Shown: positions 36,108 to 49,026 of the stretch, one piece after another
Layout of the letters: every line of letters starts with the position of its first letter
Position numbering within the stretch: the stretch's first letter is position 1
Assembly (NCBI GenBank): GCA_964036045.1
Contig: OZ038399.1
Coordinates: 21,101,670 to 21,165,669 of the forward strand
Reading direction: 5' to 3'
Length of the DNA: 64,000 bases
Origin: Eutreptiella sp. 'Long Island Sound 2002'
Lineage: Eukaryota; Euglenozoa; Euglenophyceae; Eutreptiales; Eutreptiaceae
Translations under genes and position numbers: made by a program
The notes under the pieces: model-generated
Told to the model about the DNA's origin: nothing
Seen by the model: the letters and a program-made list of their open reading frames with translations, nothing else
Database searches by the model: none

Positions 36108-36546
36108 AAAGCGTTTCACCGCCGCGGGGTTACCCATCCCCCGCGTGCCACTCGGGGCAGCCAACCCCGAGCAGCGCGGCGCAGCAGCTCGCAGCTCGCA
36201 GCTCGCAGCGCAGCGCAGCAGCTCGCAGCGCAGCGCAGCGGCTCGCAGCGCCGCCCAGCGACAGCGCCGAGTTCGTCACGGAGCCCGCAGCGCCGTCCAC
36301 AGCATCACCCTGACCGCGCCGCGACCGTGAAGGAAGTGGACAGACCAGGACTCCTTCATCAGCGAGTCCCATCGGCCGACCAGCAAGGCCGCGTCAACCA
36401 CCTCCACAACCACCGGCTGACCAGCACCAGCCGCACGCCCAGTCCAGTGCTGCATCACCCGCCTCAACAAACACGACCAGAACCAGTTCGTTGAGCGCAA
36501 CGACTGACCACCAAGGACCTCAAGACCAACTACGCCCCCCGCTGCC
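36108..36546 (+). other. Leader of retroelement D with GCAGCTC repeats
   Basis: Noncoding stretch between the arm and the first D frame. 36170-36265 consists of tandem GCAGCTC/GCAGCGC units. No gene seen. Confidence 0.5.
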
Positions 36547-39500
36547 ATGGTAAACTGGCAGGAAGCGGGCAGGACGTGGCCGCGGCCCCACCCCCATGTG
36601 GCACGCCTGCTGCGTGGGTTGTTTTGGGACCAGCACTACCGCCACAGCCACCCCCAGTGCGAAGGCGGCATGCCCGGGAGCTTCGAGCTCCGCGAGGACA
36701 TGGGGGAGGACCGCCTGCGGGCAGTGGAGGAGTGGCTGCGGGCGGAAGGGTACGAGTACCGCTTCCGCAGCAAGCGCTGGAGGACCTGGACCCGGCCGGA
36801 CAGGCCCGGCGAAGGGCTGCGCCCCGACGGGATTGAGGAGGACGAGGACTCCAACGAGTACCCGTTGGGCGCCTCGATCAATGTCTCCATGTGGGACATG
36901 ATCGAAAAGAACTTCCCGGAACCGGGGAGCGAGCGCAGGCTGCAGGGCAGCAGCAGCGCCTCTCCGGGGAAGGAGAAGCGGTCCGCCGGGGACAGGAAGC
37001 GGGACTGGAAGTGGCGGGAGTACCAGGAGTCCCTGGCCGCCGAAGCCGCCCAAGGCGCCAAGGGCGGAACCCCAGCCCCCAGTCCCCAACGGGCCAATGG
37101 TGGTCATCACCCCGGCCACGCCACCCTTGGCGACTTCATCCAAGTCGCCAGGCAGACCAAGGCCAAGCCCCGTCCGCTGCTCCTGAGGCCCCAGCAGGCC
37201 CCAGCAGGCCCCAGCAGCGACGTGGAGTCGGCCCACCGCGGGAGGATGCCGGCCGACCAGGCCAGCTCCAGCAGCAGCGTCGCTCCCGACAGGGACGTGG
37301 CGCGCGCCTGTGAGCGCGCCTGTGGGGTGCCCTGCAACCTTCGGGTTGCCCGGCAACGGGCCAGGCAGCACAGCGCTGCCGTGGAGGGCGCCGTCGGCAT
37401 CGCCCAGGAGGAGGCTGCAGAGTGGGCGCAAGGCATGGCCATCCACGCCCAGACCGTGGCGGCCATTGCGGCCGGACTCACGGCCGTAGCCGCCCATGGG
37501 GCAGCGACTGCCCAGGTCAACGGTGAGTCGGCGGCAGCCGACGAGGAAGCCCGCCTGACGCAGGAGGCCATTGCCTGCAGGGAGGCCGAGGTGAGGGCGC
37601 TGGAAGAGGCGCTTGCCCAAGAGAGGGCAAAGAAGGAGGCGGAGGAAAGGGCCCACGCCGAAGCGACGGGCAAGGCCCAGGCGGACGCCGCCAGGAAGGA
37701 CGCCATCGAGGCCGGGCGACGGAAGGTCGCTGAGGAGAAGGCCAAGACGGAGGCGGAGCTGGCGGCGTTGGAAGCGCAGAAGGCGCGGCTGCAGCAGGCC
37801 CGGGAAGCCGAGGCGGCTCGTGCTCGGGAGGAAGCCGAAGTGCGGGCTGCCGCAGCCACCGCCGCCGCAATGGAGGAGGCAGAGGCCAAACTCCGCCGCG
37901 AGACTCCCCCGGGAGGATCACGAGTGGAGACCCTTCGAAAGCTTTTCGAAGGGGACGCCTCCTCCAAGATGACGCTCGACGAGGCCGACACGGGCAGCAG
38001 TGGGAGCAGTGGCCCCACCGCCCATCCACAGAGGAAGGGCAAGGGGAAGACCCCCGAGAGGCCGCGGAGGCCAGCGGGTGGACACCCCCACGACAGTGAC
38101 CCCTTCTTCACCGCCAGTGACGGGGATGAACGAGGCCGCCGACATCGCCAAGTGGTGGCTTGGACGGGCGGAGGAGGCAGAGACGTCCCCATGGAACCGG
38201 AAGGTGAGGATGAGGATCTCCCTCCTCCCTACCGGAGCTCGCAGTCTTCCAAGACCGAGACGCCCAGGTGGGGCGACATGGACGAGGATGACGACATGGA
38301 CTTCGGCATCACAAAGAAGCGCCCATCCTCGGACCCACCGAGGCGACCCGGCGGAGACCCACCGGGACCCCCTGGCGGAGGACCATCAGGACCCCCTGAA
38401 GACGCCCACCAAGTGGACCCCCTGGAGGCGGACCACCGGGCGGGAGAGGACCGCCTGGACCGGGCGGACCCGGCGGAGGCCCTCCTGGAGGACCCCCTGG
38501 GGACCCCGACGACCCACCAGGGAACAGCGACCCGGATACCACCTGGCGGTGGATTGTCTACCTCCGCAGGAGGGTCTTTTCCCTCGAGTGCGAGGTAGAC
38601 ACGGGCAAGGGCGAGATGGCTCGCATCTCCAAGGTCGCCGCGCGCGCGCAGAAAGAGCTGGACATCGCCAGGGCCGAGACCAGGCAGCTGAACACGGTCA
38701 TCAGCGGCCTGCAGCAGAGGCTGGACGCGCTGGAAGCCCGTGGGAGCGTCGGCAGCGACCACCCACCCCTGGAGTCTGGCTCGTCGGACGACGGCTGGGG
38801 ACCCGGACCAGGTCCAGGCAGACCCCACGCCTCCGGCGGAGCCCCCAGGAGTCGCCCCAGCGCCAGTGCCCCCTCTCTCACCGCCCCCTCTCACCACAGC
38901 GCGGGCCGCCGCAACGAGCGCGTGCCGCCCGGCAGTGGCAGTGAGGATTGGCGTGATGAGTGGCTCAGCGCGGAGTACCGCAGCCGTCGTGCCCCACCGC
39001 GGACACCGGTACGCCCCCGGCGCCCTGTACCAGCCCCGGAGCCAATCCCAATGGCTGGTGGACGTTATGGTGGACTCAGGGATGAGGTCCCCAGAGGAGA
39101 CGTGGAGTGGGATGTCGGCGAAGGTGAGGATCTGGACCTGGACCTGGAGGAGTTCGACATCAGCCCGCCGCGTGGTGTACGACGGGAGGCCGTTGAACGC
39201 AGCCGCCGGCGCCGTGATGAGGATGTGTACACGGAAGGAGTACGGCGTGAACATCTAGGTTCAGCGTACATGGAGGAACCGCGGCGTAGCCACAGGGATT
39301 CCATGGAGGAGATGGACGTGGCGGCCGTGGGAGTCCGTGGGCGAGGCCGATGGGAACCTCGGTCGACCTCGCGGCCGGCGTTCATGGTCTCTAAGGCCAC
39401 GGATGCCGCCGTGTGGGAAGACTTGAAGGACATCAAGCCACCCATGTACGATGGCAACCCCCTCAACCTCGACCGCTTCTTGGAGAAGCTGGACGATTGG

Positions 39501-40866
39501 GGGCTGACCGTCACTGAAGACCTGCCTCCCGCGGATGCGGAGAGATATGTCTTCAGACGGTTCAGGTACCGCCTGCCGGAAGTGCTCGGCGAGCTATACT
39601 TCGTGGCGACCAAGGAGGGGAGAATCAAGACCCTCAAGGAAGCCAAGAAGTGGCTCAACGAGCAGGAGCGGGTGGACGCTCCGCAGGTGGCTGCCAAGCG
39701 CTGGAAGTCCATCAAGCTTGAGCATGATGGACGGGAGATCCGCCTACGAGATTGGCGAGACTTCCGAGGGAAATACACCCTCTTCCGCCGCAACGTGGAG
39801 GATTGGAACGAGGGTGACGAGCAGGCTCGCCTGCTCTCCATGCTGCCGGAAGCATGGATCAAGAGGGTCACCAAGGAGGAATCCAAGAGGGCCAAGTCCA
39901 ACCACACGGTCAAAATGATGCTCCCCAAAGAGTATCATACGAACGTGGTGGCTTGGACGAGGAAGAACGTGGCCCGGGATGTCAAACGGCACTCCCTGCG
40001 GAACGCTCTCCTCATCACCGTCTCGGGTGATCGCCAGAAGACCGCGATGTGGCGCCTTGACGATTGTGAGTTGAGCGGCCAGACCATCCGTCTGCAGGCC
40101 ATCCCGGCGCGGATGAGCTGCGACGAGATCCTGGAGTGGGTCGGCGAGGAAGTACTCAAGGAGTACCGAAACCTCCACCACACCCGCGGATTGAGGCCCG
40201 GCGACCGCGACGTCAACTACGTTGGCGAGGGACCTGGCGGGGAAGCTGCCATGGACCAAGCGGGAGCCGGCGGCGATGAGACTCTCGTCGACGATGACGA
40301 CAACGATGAGCCCGCCGAGGTGGCGGTTTGTGCCTTCGTGGCCAAGAACCTGAGCGCGGGGAGCAAACCGGGAAACTGGAAGCCCCTGCAGCAGGGTTGG
40401 AGGAAGCAGGAGAAGAGGGACCCTCGCCGCATTGGCGACCCTCCGCTGCCCTTTGGGGAGTTCATACGAGCTCACCCTCAGGGCTGTTTCGTGTGTTATG
40501 GGAGGAAGCGAGGCTTCAACCATTACCACCGAACATGCCCCGTCCACAAGGCCGACACGTAGGCTTACAAGAAGGCGCACGGGTCGAAGAAGCGTGCGCC
40601 CGGCGGGTATCCGGGAAGCCAAGGTGGAGGTGGACAGGGACGAGCTCTCCAAGCTGGTGTCGCAGGGGACCGAGTTGGCCAAGGAGATCCAGGAGATCAA
40701 GCGGAACTGGGTCCCCAGGTCGGACAACAAGAACAAGGAGAACAACCAGAACAACCAGAACAAGGACAAGGACAAGAAGCCTACTCGCAGCGAAAGAAGG
40801 AAGAAGGGCGTCAACGAGGTTGATGCCGAGGACACTTCCCCTACTTCCACAACCGACGCCCCCTAG
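36547..40866 (+). pseudogene. gag: gag of element D with long N-terminal extension
   Basis: The first open part (36547-38598, 683 codons) has an N-terminal region rich in Trp, Arg and His, a linker, and a long Ala/Glu/Arg/Lys-rich stretch (residues about 270-450) typical of a coiled coil. It runs into Gly-Pro-rich sequence and then loses frame near 38400. In the neighbouring frame the Gly-Pro sequence continues directly through a Trp/Arg-rich segment into the second part (ATG at 38616), so both parts were probably one gag. The second part has a short coiled coil, a capsid-like region (about 39390-40190) and an unusual CX2CX8HX4C knuckle near 40490. Stop at 40560, frameshift near 40605, final TAG at 40864. 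Confidence 0.8.
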
Positions 40867-40891
40867 CGGAGCCCCTGCAGCCAAGGGCCCC
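40864..40891 (+). other. gag stop UAG CGG plus hairpin: candidate readthrough site (D)
   Basis: The TAG is followed by CGG and the same frame continues into protease. A GC-rich stem (GGAGCCC with GGGCCCC, one mismatch) begins two bases after the stop codon. Confidence 0.55.
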
Positions 40892-42226
40892 AGCTAGGGC
40901 GGTCGCAGGATGGTGACGTGGGAAGCGCCGAACCATCCCAGTCGGGAGTCAATAAGCACAAGGGGACTGCCGCGGGCAAAAGGCCCGGTCTGGCACCCAG
41001 TCGCGGAGGCGGGGTGAGGGCAAGTGAAGGCACGAACCCTTGCACCCGTCCGTCCTTCGCGACCAAGAATGTGTTTGATGTACTACAGGATCTATCCGAG
41101 AGTATCGGAGGATCACCCGGACCGCAGCTGGATGCTGCAGATGGGCAGCCTGAGCCCATTGTCCACAACCTGCACCAGTCGCTTGTCGAGCTTCTGGAAC
41201 GGCCAGAGATCCTGAGTTTGCACGCCGTGCGCCGTGTCGGTCGCGAGCGGCAGTACCATCTTAAGGTCCGTGCCCTATGCGGGGAAGTGGAGAAGGTTTT
41301 CGACGTGTTGGTTGACACGGGCGCTCAGGTCAGCCTGGTCAAGGCTGGCCTACTTCCACCAGAGTGTCTGACCGACAGTCGGAAACCTGTCAGGCTGAAG
41401 GTCACGAACGGCCAGTACATGGTGGGAGGCACGAAGGAAGCGGCCATTGGGCTGCAGTTCGTGAACCATCGTGAGCTGAGCCGCCCAGACCTCGGCAAGG
41501 AAATCCTCCTGCACGGTCGCTTCTACGAGGCCGAGATGGACTGGGACATGATCGTTGGGTACGACTTCATGATGGAGACAGACTCCGGCGTTCTCCCGGC
41601 CCAGGCCTCCATGACCCTGTACCAGGACGACCAGCTCTCGTGGCTTTCGTCACCTGAGCACCATGTGGAATGCCAATGGATCCACCCCGAACGCAATCAG
41701 CTCGAAGTGGCCGCGCTGGGCACTGAGCCCACTGGGCCAGCAAACCAGGAGTACGGCGTAAGGCCGGAAGTGGCGAACCGAGTGGTCGCGGACCTGGGCG
41801 CGTCGGATCTGGCCCTGGATGCGTTCTCTTCTGGAACCTCCGCCCATCTTTGGGTGTGTGAGAAGTACTGGAGCGCACAGGACTCCGCGTAGAAGAAGCA
41901 CTGGGGTCCGCATCAGGGTTTGATGTGGATCCATTGCCCTCGATGGGACATTCCAAGAGCGATAGCGAAGATTCGCAAGGACCGCTCCAAGGCAGTGCTG
42001 GTTGTTCCTATGGGATGCACCGAGGAGGAAAGTACCCGACATTGGGTAGGCTCATTGACCAACATGACCTTAAACAAGGTCGTCCTACCGGCTGGAGAGA
42101 GTGTCTATCAGGACGCTAAGGGACAGCCCATGCCACCCCAGAGATGGCCAACGGAAATCCACTATGTGGATGGGGGCCTTGATCAGGCCGACGCCACTCA
42201 CTTCGTGTGTGTCAACCGCATCATAG
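40867..42226 (+). pseudogene. pol: pol 5' fragment of element D: aspartic protease, truncated before RT
   Basis: The frame continues from the gag stop; the first in-frame GTG is at 40918. The retropepsin active site DTGA is near 41315 (VLVDTGAQVSLV) and the flap/end region with MIVGYDF is near 41555. A TAG at 41890 replaces the Trp of E. The alignment to E ends at 42226 where the inverted arm begins, so RT onward is absent. The role would be cleavage of gag and gag-pol. Confidence 0.87.
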
Positions 42227-45200
42227 TGACGCGTTCCCGTGGGGGGCCGGCCACGGGACGCTGCGGTGACACGCACAAGTGAGCAGGCAGGCAAAGCACT
42301 ACGCTCACAAGGGCATCAATACGCTCGTGTCATGTGACAAAGCGTTTCAGGATCCTTGCCACTCTGCAACAAGGGAACGAAAGTATGTACAGCAACACAT
42401 CAGGATATGTACACATGGGGTTAAGACTGGACTGGGGTAAGGGCATCAAGGGACAATAGACACTCAGTCCCAACTCATATCCCAATCCCATGTCCGACCC
42501 TCTCAGTGGCTGGTGGGGGCGGGGGCTCAAACACAACCCATGCCCTGCTCAGTCCGGACCCTGAAACCCTGCCAATGGGGGAGCTGTCCCGCCCAGCCAC
42601 AGGCAGGTTCCTGGGAACCAAGGAACTCCAAGGCCAACCGACAGTATCTCCTAATGCTCCCTTGACGGCAGGTCTGAACTCCCCTCTGAGCCAGAGATAT
42701 GGCCCCGCCATTATCCCTCAGGAGTTGGTAGCTGAAAATGGGCTGTTTCAGCCCAAACTGAAATTAGCTCCAAAATCTCCAAAATTGACCCCTCGTCCGG
42801 ACCCGCCAGAGGTAAGGACGAGGCAACTGACCCTTTGCCCTTGGAGTACGAACTCCCTGGAGCCCTCACCCAACCTGGTTTTCCTCTGAGGTCCCGGCAT
42901 CAGGGCAACACGGATTCGTCAAGTGGGGTCGTGATGCCAAAATCACCAAAATTGGCACCATTCTCACGCGTGGCTCGCCCGGCCAGGGCAAGGCCAATGG
43001 CTCACAGGTTAGGAGGCAGGACCTAGGACTTATATCTGAGTGCACAACTTAGAATTAGGTCCAGGCTCCCTGTGGGCATAGAGAAATGGGGCCGCCAATT
43101 GACCACACGGAAGGGGGAAATTGGGGTCCCAAAATGGGGTCATTTTGGCTGCTCGAAATGAGCCAAAATTTGGGGTGCTCCCAATAGTATATCTCCACGC
43201 CGGCTTGGAGATCGGATCCGCCATTCCATACGCGATCCACCGAGAGTCCAACGAAGACTCCCATGCCCTTGGCTCTCAAAGATCTGCATGGCACCTGGCG
43301 TGGTGACGATCCCAATTGGGTCCACAAATGCAAAAGTGGCAAAATTGCCCACACTCATTTTGGGCTAGCACCTTAACGAAGGTTGCTTCGCTTCGCCCAC
43401 GTGGTGTGTGAACCATGGGGACCAATATACATAACACCCATGTCATATATGGTCCATAGGTTTATGCGTCCGGGCTGCACGGGTGGGCTCAACATAGTGC
43501 ACGGCGGGCAGCAAAAGTGGAAAATTGCTCAAAATGGCCAAAAATGCGCACACTTATGGTTGGGGCAAATGAGGCACATGCCCGACTTGGACCGAAGTGT
43601 GCCATAGGATTGGTATCAAGTCATATTGGTCCAACATATCTTTTGGGCGTCGCCCAACTCCTCCAGTATTGGGAATGGCAGGGTCGCCAAGTGAGCCCAT
43701 GATTTGGGATAGTCCCAAAGCGCCAACATGGCGGCCACGGTGTGCCAAGCCCAAGAGGAGTTATTCGCCGGGTCCAAGATATGTTGGGCACCAAAGTATG
43801 TACCCTCATAACATACTTGAGTCATGATGTCAATTGAGCGCAACGTTGAGATACACGGTCGCCACTTGACATCATGACGGGCCAAAAACCGCAAAATTGG
43901 CGAAACAACACCCAAAAGTGTCTCGAAAGGCGCACGATTATATTATAATAACTTCGGCTTGGATCGTGCAATCAACTAATCCTTCTAAACACAATGACTT
44001 GACACCAATGACCTTCGACTCCACATATGTGCTCCACTTGGGGCGCCTTGAAAAGTCACGAGCGCTACTTCCCAAGTGGGCACATGAAATTATGGAAAAT
44101 TGCAAAACACACACCTTGCTCCCAACGCATCGCTTCGGGTTCACCACACAAGCTTCCCTTCACGGAGGTTAGGCTTGCAATTGATCGTAGAGAGTATGGA
44201 GAAGGGGCTTGCACAATATGAGGTCCATTGGCGGGTTTGGCTTGGAGCGATGGACCCGCCAAATGGGCACGCAACACAACACAAGGCACATACTCCATAT
44301 TGCCCAAAAAGGTAGCTCCCCCCACGATATGTCATGCCCCTCCAAGGGCACAACTTTGTGTCAATCGCTCATAGGAACTCAAGGAGAGTTCCTATGCAAC
44401 ACCAACACTCGCGCGCTACACTCGAAAGTTATCTTAACGCACGCAATATCATGGCCATAGAGTTACAACGCAAACTCTACCCTCTTGACCATGATCCATT
44501 ACACTAGCGCGCACGAGTGGAGACGCAAGGCATATGATGCTTCCTCAATTACGTCGGGAGTATTGTGAATACATCCCACGTTTCCTTATTGTCATTCCTC
44601 GCAAGCAACACGAGATATGACCTTCACAAGTGGCCTCACGAATCAACTTTGTTTTGCCCATATCTTTAAGACAAATGGAGGGCAGGATAAAAGGAGAGTT
44701 GATTCGTGCATAGGGAAGCACGTAGGTCCACTCGAAAGAGGTCAAATCAAGTGCGGGGATGTCGAAGTCGAAAATCCGATTTCGACATCCTGAAAAATTC
44801 GGATTAAGGTTGCGAGTGTAGAATGTGAAAATTGCGGATGCATCAACGCAATTCCTGAAGACTTTAGAGCCTTCGTCACGGATAGCGTTAAAATTTCCAT
44901 TTTAAACAGTTAAACTGGCGGTTACGGTAAAGTCGCGATCCAACCGCCAGCAGTCAAAACAGTGAATATCAGAACGGAAGCGTAAAAATTGACGGAAACA
45001 ATATGAAAATAAAACCCTGTTGATTCCTGATATTCTGATACACAAATTTCCGCTGGCGGTGCATCGGTTGCCGATGCGGGGCTTTACGGCACGGAACACG
45101 CTCCCGCCGGGCTCGCACCGGGCGTCAACGGGCGCCTTCCGTACATGGGGTTAGTGGACCGGAGACCGGTCTTCCCTTCCGTACATGGGGTTAGTGGACC

Positions 45201-45252
45201 GGAGACCGGTTGTATGCCCTAACCTAGCCATGGGGTTCTGGGTACCGCTTCA
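42227..45252 (+). repeat. Right inverted arm, TG...CA ended, 3,026 bp
   Basis: This is the inverted counterpart of 21463-23897 plus 35520-36107. The inner end is TGACGCGTTCCC and the outer end is GGTACCGCTTCA. It has the TG...CA termini of an LTR but no matching duplication on either side. The outer end holds two ~40-bp repeats with GTGGACCGGAGACCGGT. 42816-42820 is the unoccupied target of element A. No recognisable gene lies inside. Confidence 0.85.
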
Positions 45253-46749
45253 CCCCCCTCCTTAGAGCAAACCCTGGGGGGGGCTCGATAACACCCACGC
45301 ATGGCAGCGGGTACCCAGGACCATTTCCTGAAGGGGGGTGTCACATCCTCACTTCAGGCTGATTCGCAGGTTAGGCTGTCAAATTCCACAGTAAAACAGG
45401 TATGATGCTGTAAAAGCTTGTAGCGCATGTATAGTATCAAGTATCAAGTCCCGGGTCCTGGCGGCGATTGTTCGGCATCCAAAGGACCCGTTAACCCATA
45501 CCAGGCGCACCGGGTGCCGGCTGCTACGGTCACCACCACAGTGGCAGTGGCATACACGGCCAACATAGGCGACACACGACGACCGAGGTGGTCCCACAGG
45601 TCGAGAGCGACCACAAAGATCCATCAGGCTACCCCAAGCTTCCCAAGGCCCGCCGACTGGGGAGAGTCCCCACGGGTCCTTCCTCGGGCGCACCATGTCC
45701 ATATCCATACGACGCGAGTCCAGAGTGATACAGCCGAACTCCTTAAGGGATCTTAAGGGAGCTCCTCCTTAAGGGATCGGGCATCAAGGCCGTCTTTTCC
45801 CTCGCCCTATTACCACGAAGGCCATACATGAGGGAGTCCTCATGCAGTGTGGGCGGAGGCGTCGACTCCTCAAACCACCAGTTTCCCAAGCAGACTGACC
45901 GAGGTCAGGAGCACCGGAGGCCGCCATCCGACTGCAAGTGCGTCTGCGAATCGGTAGGCTCACACTGGGACTGACAGTGGCGGACCGCTGGGAGTGTAGT
46001 CAGGCAACTGGGCTTCCCGCCTGGCGCCATCAGGATCTCCACATCACAGCGAATAGGGCGACACGGTATCACAGGCACTCAAACAGAAGAAACTGTATGT
46101 AGGTACTGGTCCAGGCTGGACCTCAAATAATAGCATGTAAACGGCGACTCAGGGCGCCCCTGTAATCCGATTCGCATTCCCACAAGGGGGAAAAGACAGT
46201 CCATCCGTCGGTGATGGGCTGACAATCGCAACATACAATGCACATATCCTGTGGAACAGAAAGACAAGCAATACGCGTGGTAAATAGGCGTGTAAACACA
46301 CTCTGGACAGAGTGCCAAACCACGCCACGGTTAGGATAAGGCAATGCAGGAGGGTGGAAAGGAAAACGCCTGAGTTCAGGCCATATATAGTCTCGAGACA
46401 CACGTCGACTGGTCTGGACTCCGCAAGTGCCATGGAACCAGACCACACACCAAAAAAAAGCAATGCCGATGACAGCGGCATCCGTTGCGCAACGTCGTAT
46501 GGGCTTCAAGGCCCCAAGAGCTCAAAAAATGTGAAGGTCAGTCGCCCTACCTGGTTTCCCAAGGATTCAGCAGGGGGGGGAGTGACGAGTAGAAGAAGAG
46601 AGGGGCCATCCTCCTCTGGATTCAGCAGGGGGGTATATGGCCACTCTGATGGCAGGTCACCGGAAGATGTAAGAGAGCAAGCAAGTAAGGGACGATCCGT
46701 CGACCTCACAAGCGCTGAAAACACATCAGGGGAGAGCTAAGGGCGCTGA
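45253..46749. other. 3' flank of element E, no gene recognised
   Basis: Downstream of E pol on the minus strand; it may include the 3' untranslated region and LTR of E, but no second LTR is in the window to prove it. Notable are repeated CTTAAGGGATC motifs near 45740-45780 and a GGATTCAGCAGGGGGG motif occurring twice near 46563 and 46619. Confidence 0.4.
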
Positions 46750-48989
46750 TCAGGCACCCGTGGCTGCAATCGCCCGGGTGAGTGCTGCCAAGTCCGAGAC
46801 GTGGATCTTGGTCTTGTGCTTGCGGATGTACTCCATGAAGGGAGTATTGACCCGCGGCACGAACGAGGAGACGGGTTCCCAGGTGTCGTGGGACGGCCCA
46901 TAGCCTCGCCAACGAACCTTGAACTCCAGACCTCCGCCTGCCGAGGCCTTCGGACGCTGAGCCAGGATCTTCTCGACTGTATAGTCGTCCTGCTCAGCAT
47001 AGTCGTCGTCCGAATCGGCCTCATGTGCGGCATAGCTCAGGGACACATGCTGGCCACGGAGGTCGGGTTCCCGCACACGGAGTTGACTCTCGTGGCGCTC
47101 CCGGAACTGTCCGTGACCTACCTTGATGCGGTAGGTGTCCTCACCAATCCTGCGGACCACCTCGCCGGGTGTGAACCAGGTCTTGGTGCGGTGGGTGCCC
47201 ATAGGGCGGGGTCTGATCACCCACACCGGGTCTCCCACCCTGAACTTCTGCGCTGTCGAGCTCGGGGCGGACTTCTGACGCTCAGCATGCTCCTTCTCGA
47301 GCTGCTGGCGGATGTCCCGCGCCGTTTGCTCCTGCCGCGCGAAGAATTCCTTGGCATCCATAGCCATGCCATCACCAGACAAGGGAAGTCCCCTACCCAG
47401 GGGGTCCCTGCCGAACAGAATCTGGTGAGGGGACAAACCGCCCGGAGTGGGGGTGTCATGATGGGCCTTCAGAGCAGGCCACATCTCCTCAAAACCAGTT
47501 CCGACGTGGATTGGTGATGTGGATCTTGCGCAGCTTCTCGAACAGCTGCCGTCCAGCCACTTCGGCACGGCCGTTAGACCGGCTGAGATAGGCGACGCTC
47601 TTGGCATGACGTATCCCCATGAGGGAACACATAGCCTTGAACCAGCCACCAGTAAACTGGGGCCCTCGGTCACTGCAACTGGTGCGGGGGATGTCAAAGA
47701 CGGTCAGCCAATGACGAATCATCATGACTGCCACTTCCTTGGCAAGCAACCCCTTTTTGCGTGCCGGAACGGCTACAACGTAGCCGCTGTGGCGGTCCAC
47801 ACAGAGAACCACACAGTCAAAGGTCTCCTTGCCAATGTGCACTTCGGGCATGGAGAAGACGTCCATGGCGACGCTCTCCATGGGCTGGTCAGGAACCGGG
47901 GTCCATTGGGGTTCCCCCTTAATGACGTTCCGGTTATCGGGATTGCAGGCCTGACAGACCGAGCAACCCTTCCTGACCTTCTTGATGGCGGTGTAGAGAA
48001 CGATATGGTCGATCTCGAACCGACGCTGCATGTCAAGGGCTTGCTTCTTGACCCCTGGGTGCAGCATGTGGTGGTGCCAAGCTTCACAAAGCTCGAGCAC
48101 CCGGGACTCCGGTACTAGCAGCTTACCATTCCGGTAGAGCTTGCCATCTTCCTCGGTCAGCCCCTTTGGCCACTTCTGCCCGTCGTCAGGGTCGGTCACA
48201 GCCCTATACTCGGCCGCAAAGGCCCCAGACTTGGCGTAATCGTCGGTCCAATAGTCCTGGAGGCAAGACTCCGGGAAGAGGTGCTTGTCGGACTCAGCTC
48301 CCTCAGGGGCGAGTACACTGACCGCTCTGCTCACCCTCGACGCGAGGGGGGCATCCGCAGCCATGACGACGAAGCATTTAGCACCCTCCTCCTCCATCAG
48401 GCGCTCCATTTCGATGATCCTCTTGGCTTCAGCGGTCTCAGCCTCATCGCCATGGGCAGAGATATCCGTCATGCCCTTGCTGGCGGGATAGGCCCACCTA
48501 CTGAGACAGTCCGCCACCGTGTTATCCTTTCCAGGAATATACACAACCGTGAGGTCAAACTTGGCCAAGGTCTCATGCCATCTTGCCCGTCGGGAGGCGG
48601 GACCTGAGGGGGTGTCCACGTGCTCCTTGTGCCACGACTGCAGACTCTGATGGTCGGTGCAGACGGTGACGGGATGGAGGGCTATGTACCCAGCCCATTT
48701 CCTGAGAGCCATGACGATGGCATACGCCTCCTTTTCACGGGGCGTCCACGTCCGTCTCTGGCCTTCTGCCAGGACTCGGCTCCAGAAGGCCACGGGCACG
48801 TGCCTCCCGTCGTCAAGCACTTGCTCCAACACAGCGCCAATGGCGTAGTCGGAAGCATCGGTGCGCAGGACGAACCCTCGGTCGGGATCCACGAGGTGCA
48901 GACCCACTGCGGATAGCAGCGCCTGCTTCATCCCCTCAAAGGCACGGTCGGACTCAGCTGTCCAGACCAGAGCCTCCTTGGACCCCTTC
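46750..48989 (-). pseudogene. pol: pol 3' part of element E: RNase H, integrase, chromodomain
   Basis: RNase H shows the TDASDYAIG motif near 48860, an EKEAY segment and the VCTDHQSL segment near 48655. Integrase has the HHCC region (HHHMLHPG near 48070, CSVCQAC near 47955) and DDE residues in the AMDVFS, SDRGPQF and NGRAEV segments. An extra A in the run at 47491-47494 shifts the frame; the downstream frame then runs through a GPY/F-like region to a chromodomain (about 46840-47010, with YTVEKIL and DTWEP), ending at 46750. Its N-terminal end joins in frame to 58857 onward when G is removed. Confidence 0.92.
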
Positions 48990-49026
48990 CACCTATGATT
49001 TTAGCAGCTGTTTTTTCCCAAAATTC
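48990..49026 (+). repeat. Left terminal inverted repeat of G
   Basis: Begins CACCTATGATTTTAGCAG, followed by CTG and a T run, then CCCAAAATTC. Complementary to 58820-58856 at 36 of 37 positions. Confidence 0.9.

Larger units (their letters stand above)
36108..42226 (+). mobile_element. Truncated retroelement D between the inverted arms
   Basis: This is the plus-strand 5' part of a Ty3/gypsy element of the same family as E. Its gag and protease match E closely up to ATCATAG at 42220-42226, where E continues with pol and D switches abruptly to arm sequence. RT, RNase H, integrase and any LTR are missing. Gag has a frameshift near 38400, a stop at 40560 and a frameshift near 40605. Pol has TAG at 41890 where E has TGG. 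Confidence 0.88.

Noticed and set aside
36108-45252. The inverted arms as the LTR pair of element D
   Set aside because: LTRs of one element are direct, not inverted, and one arm cuts D in mid-gene.
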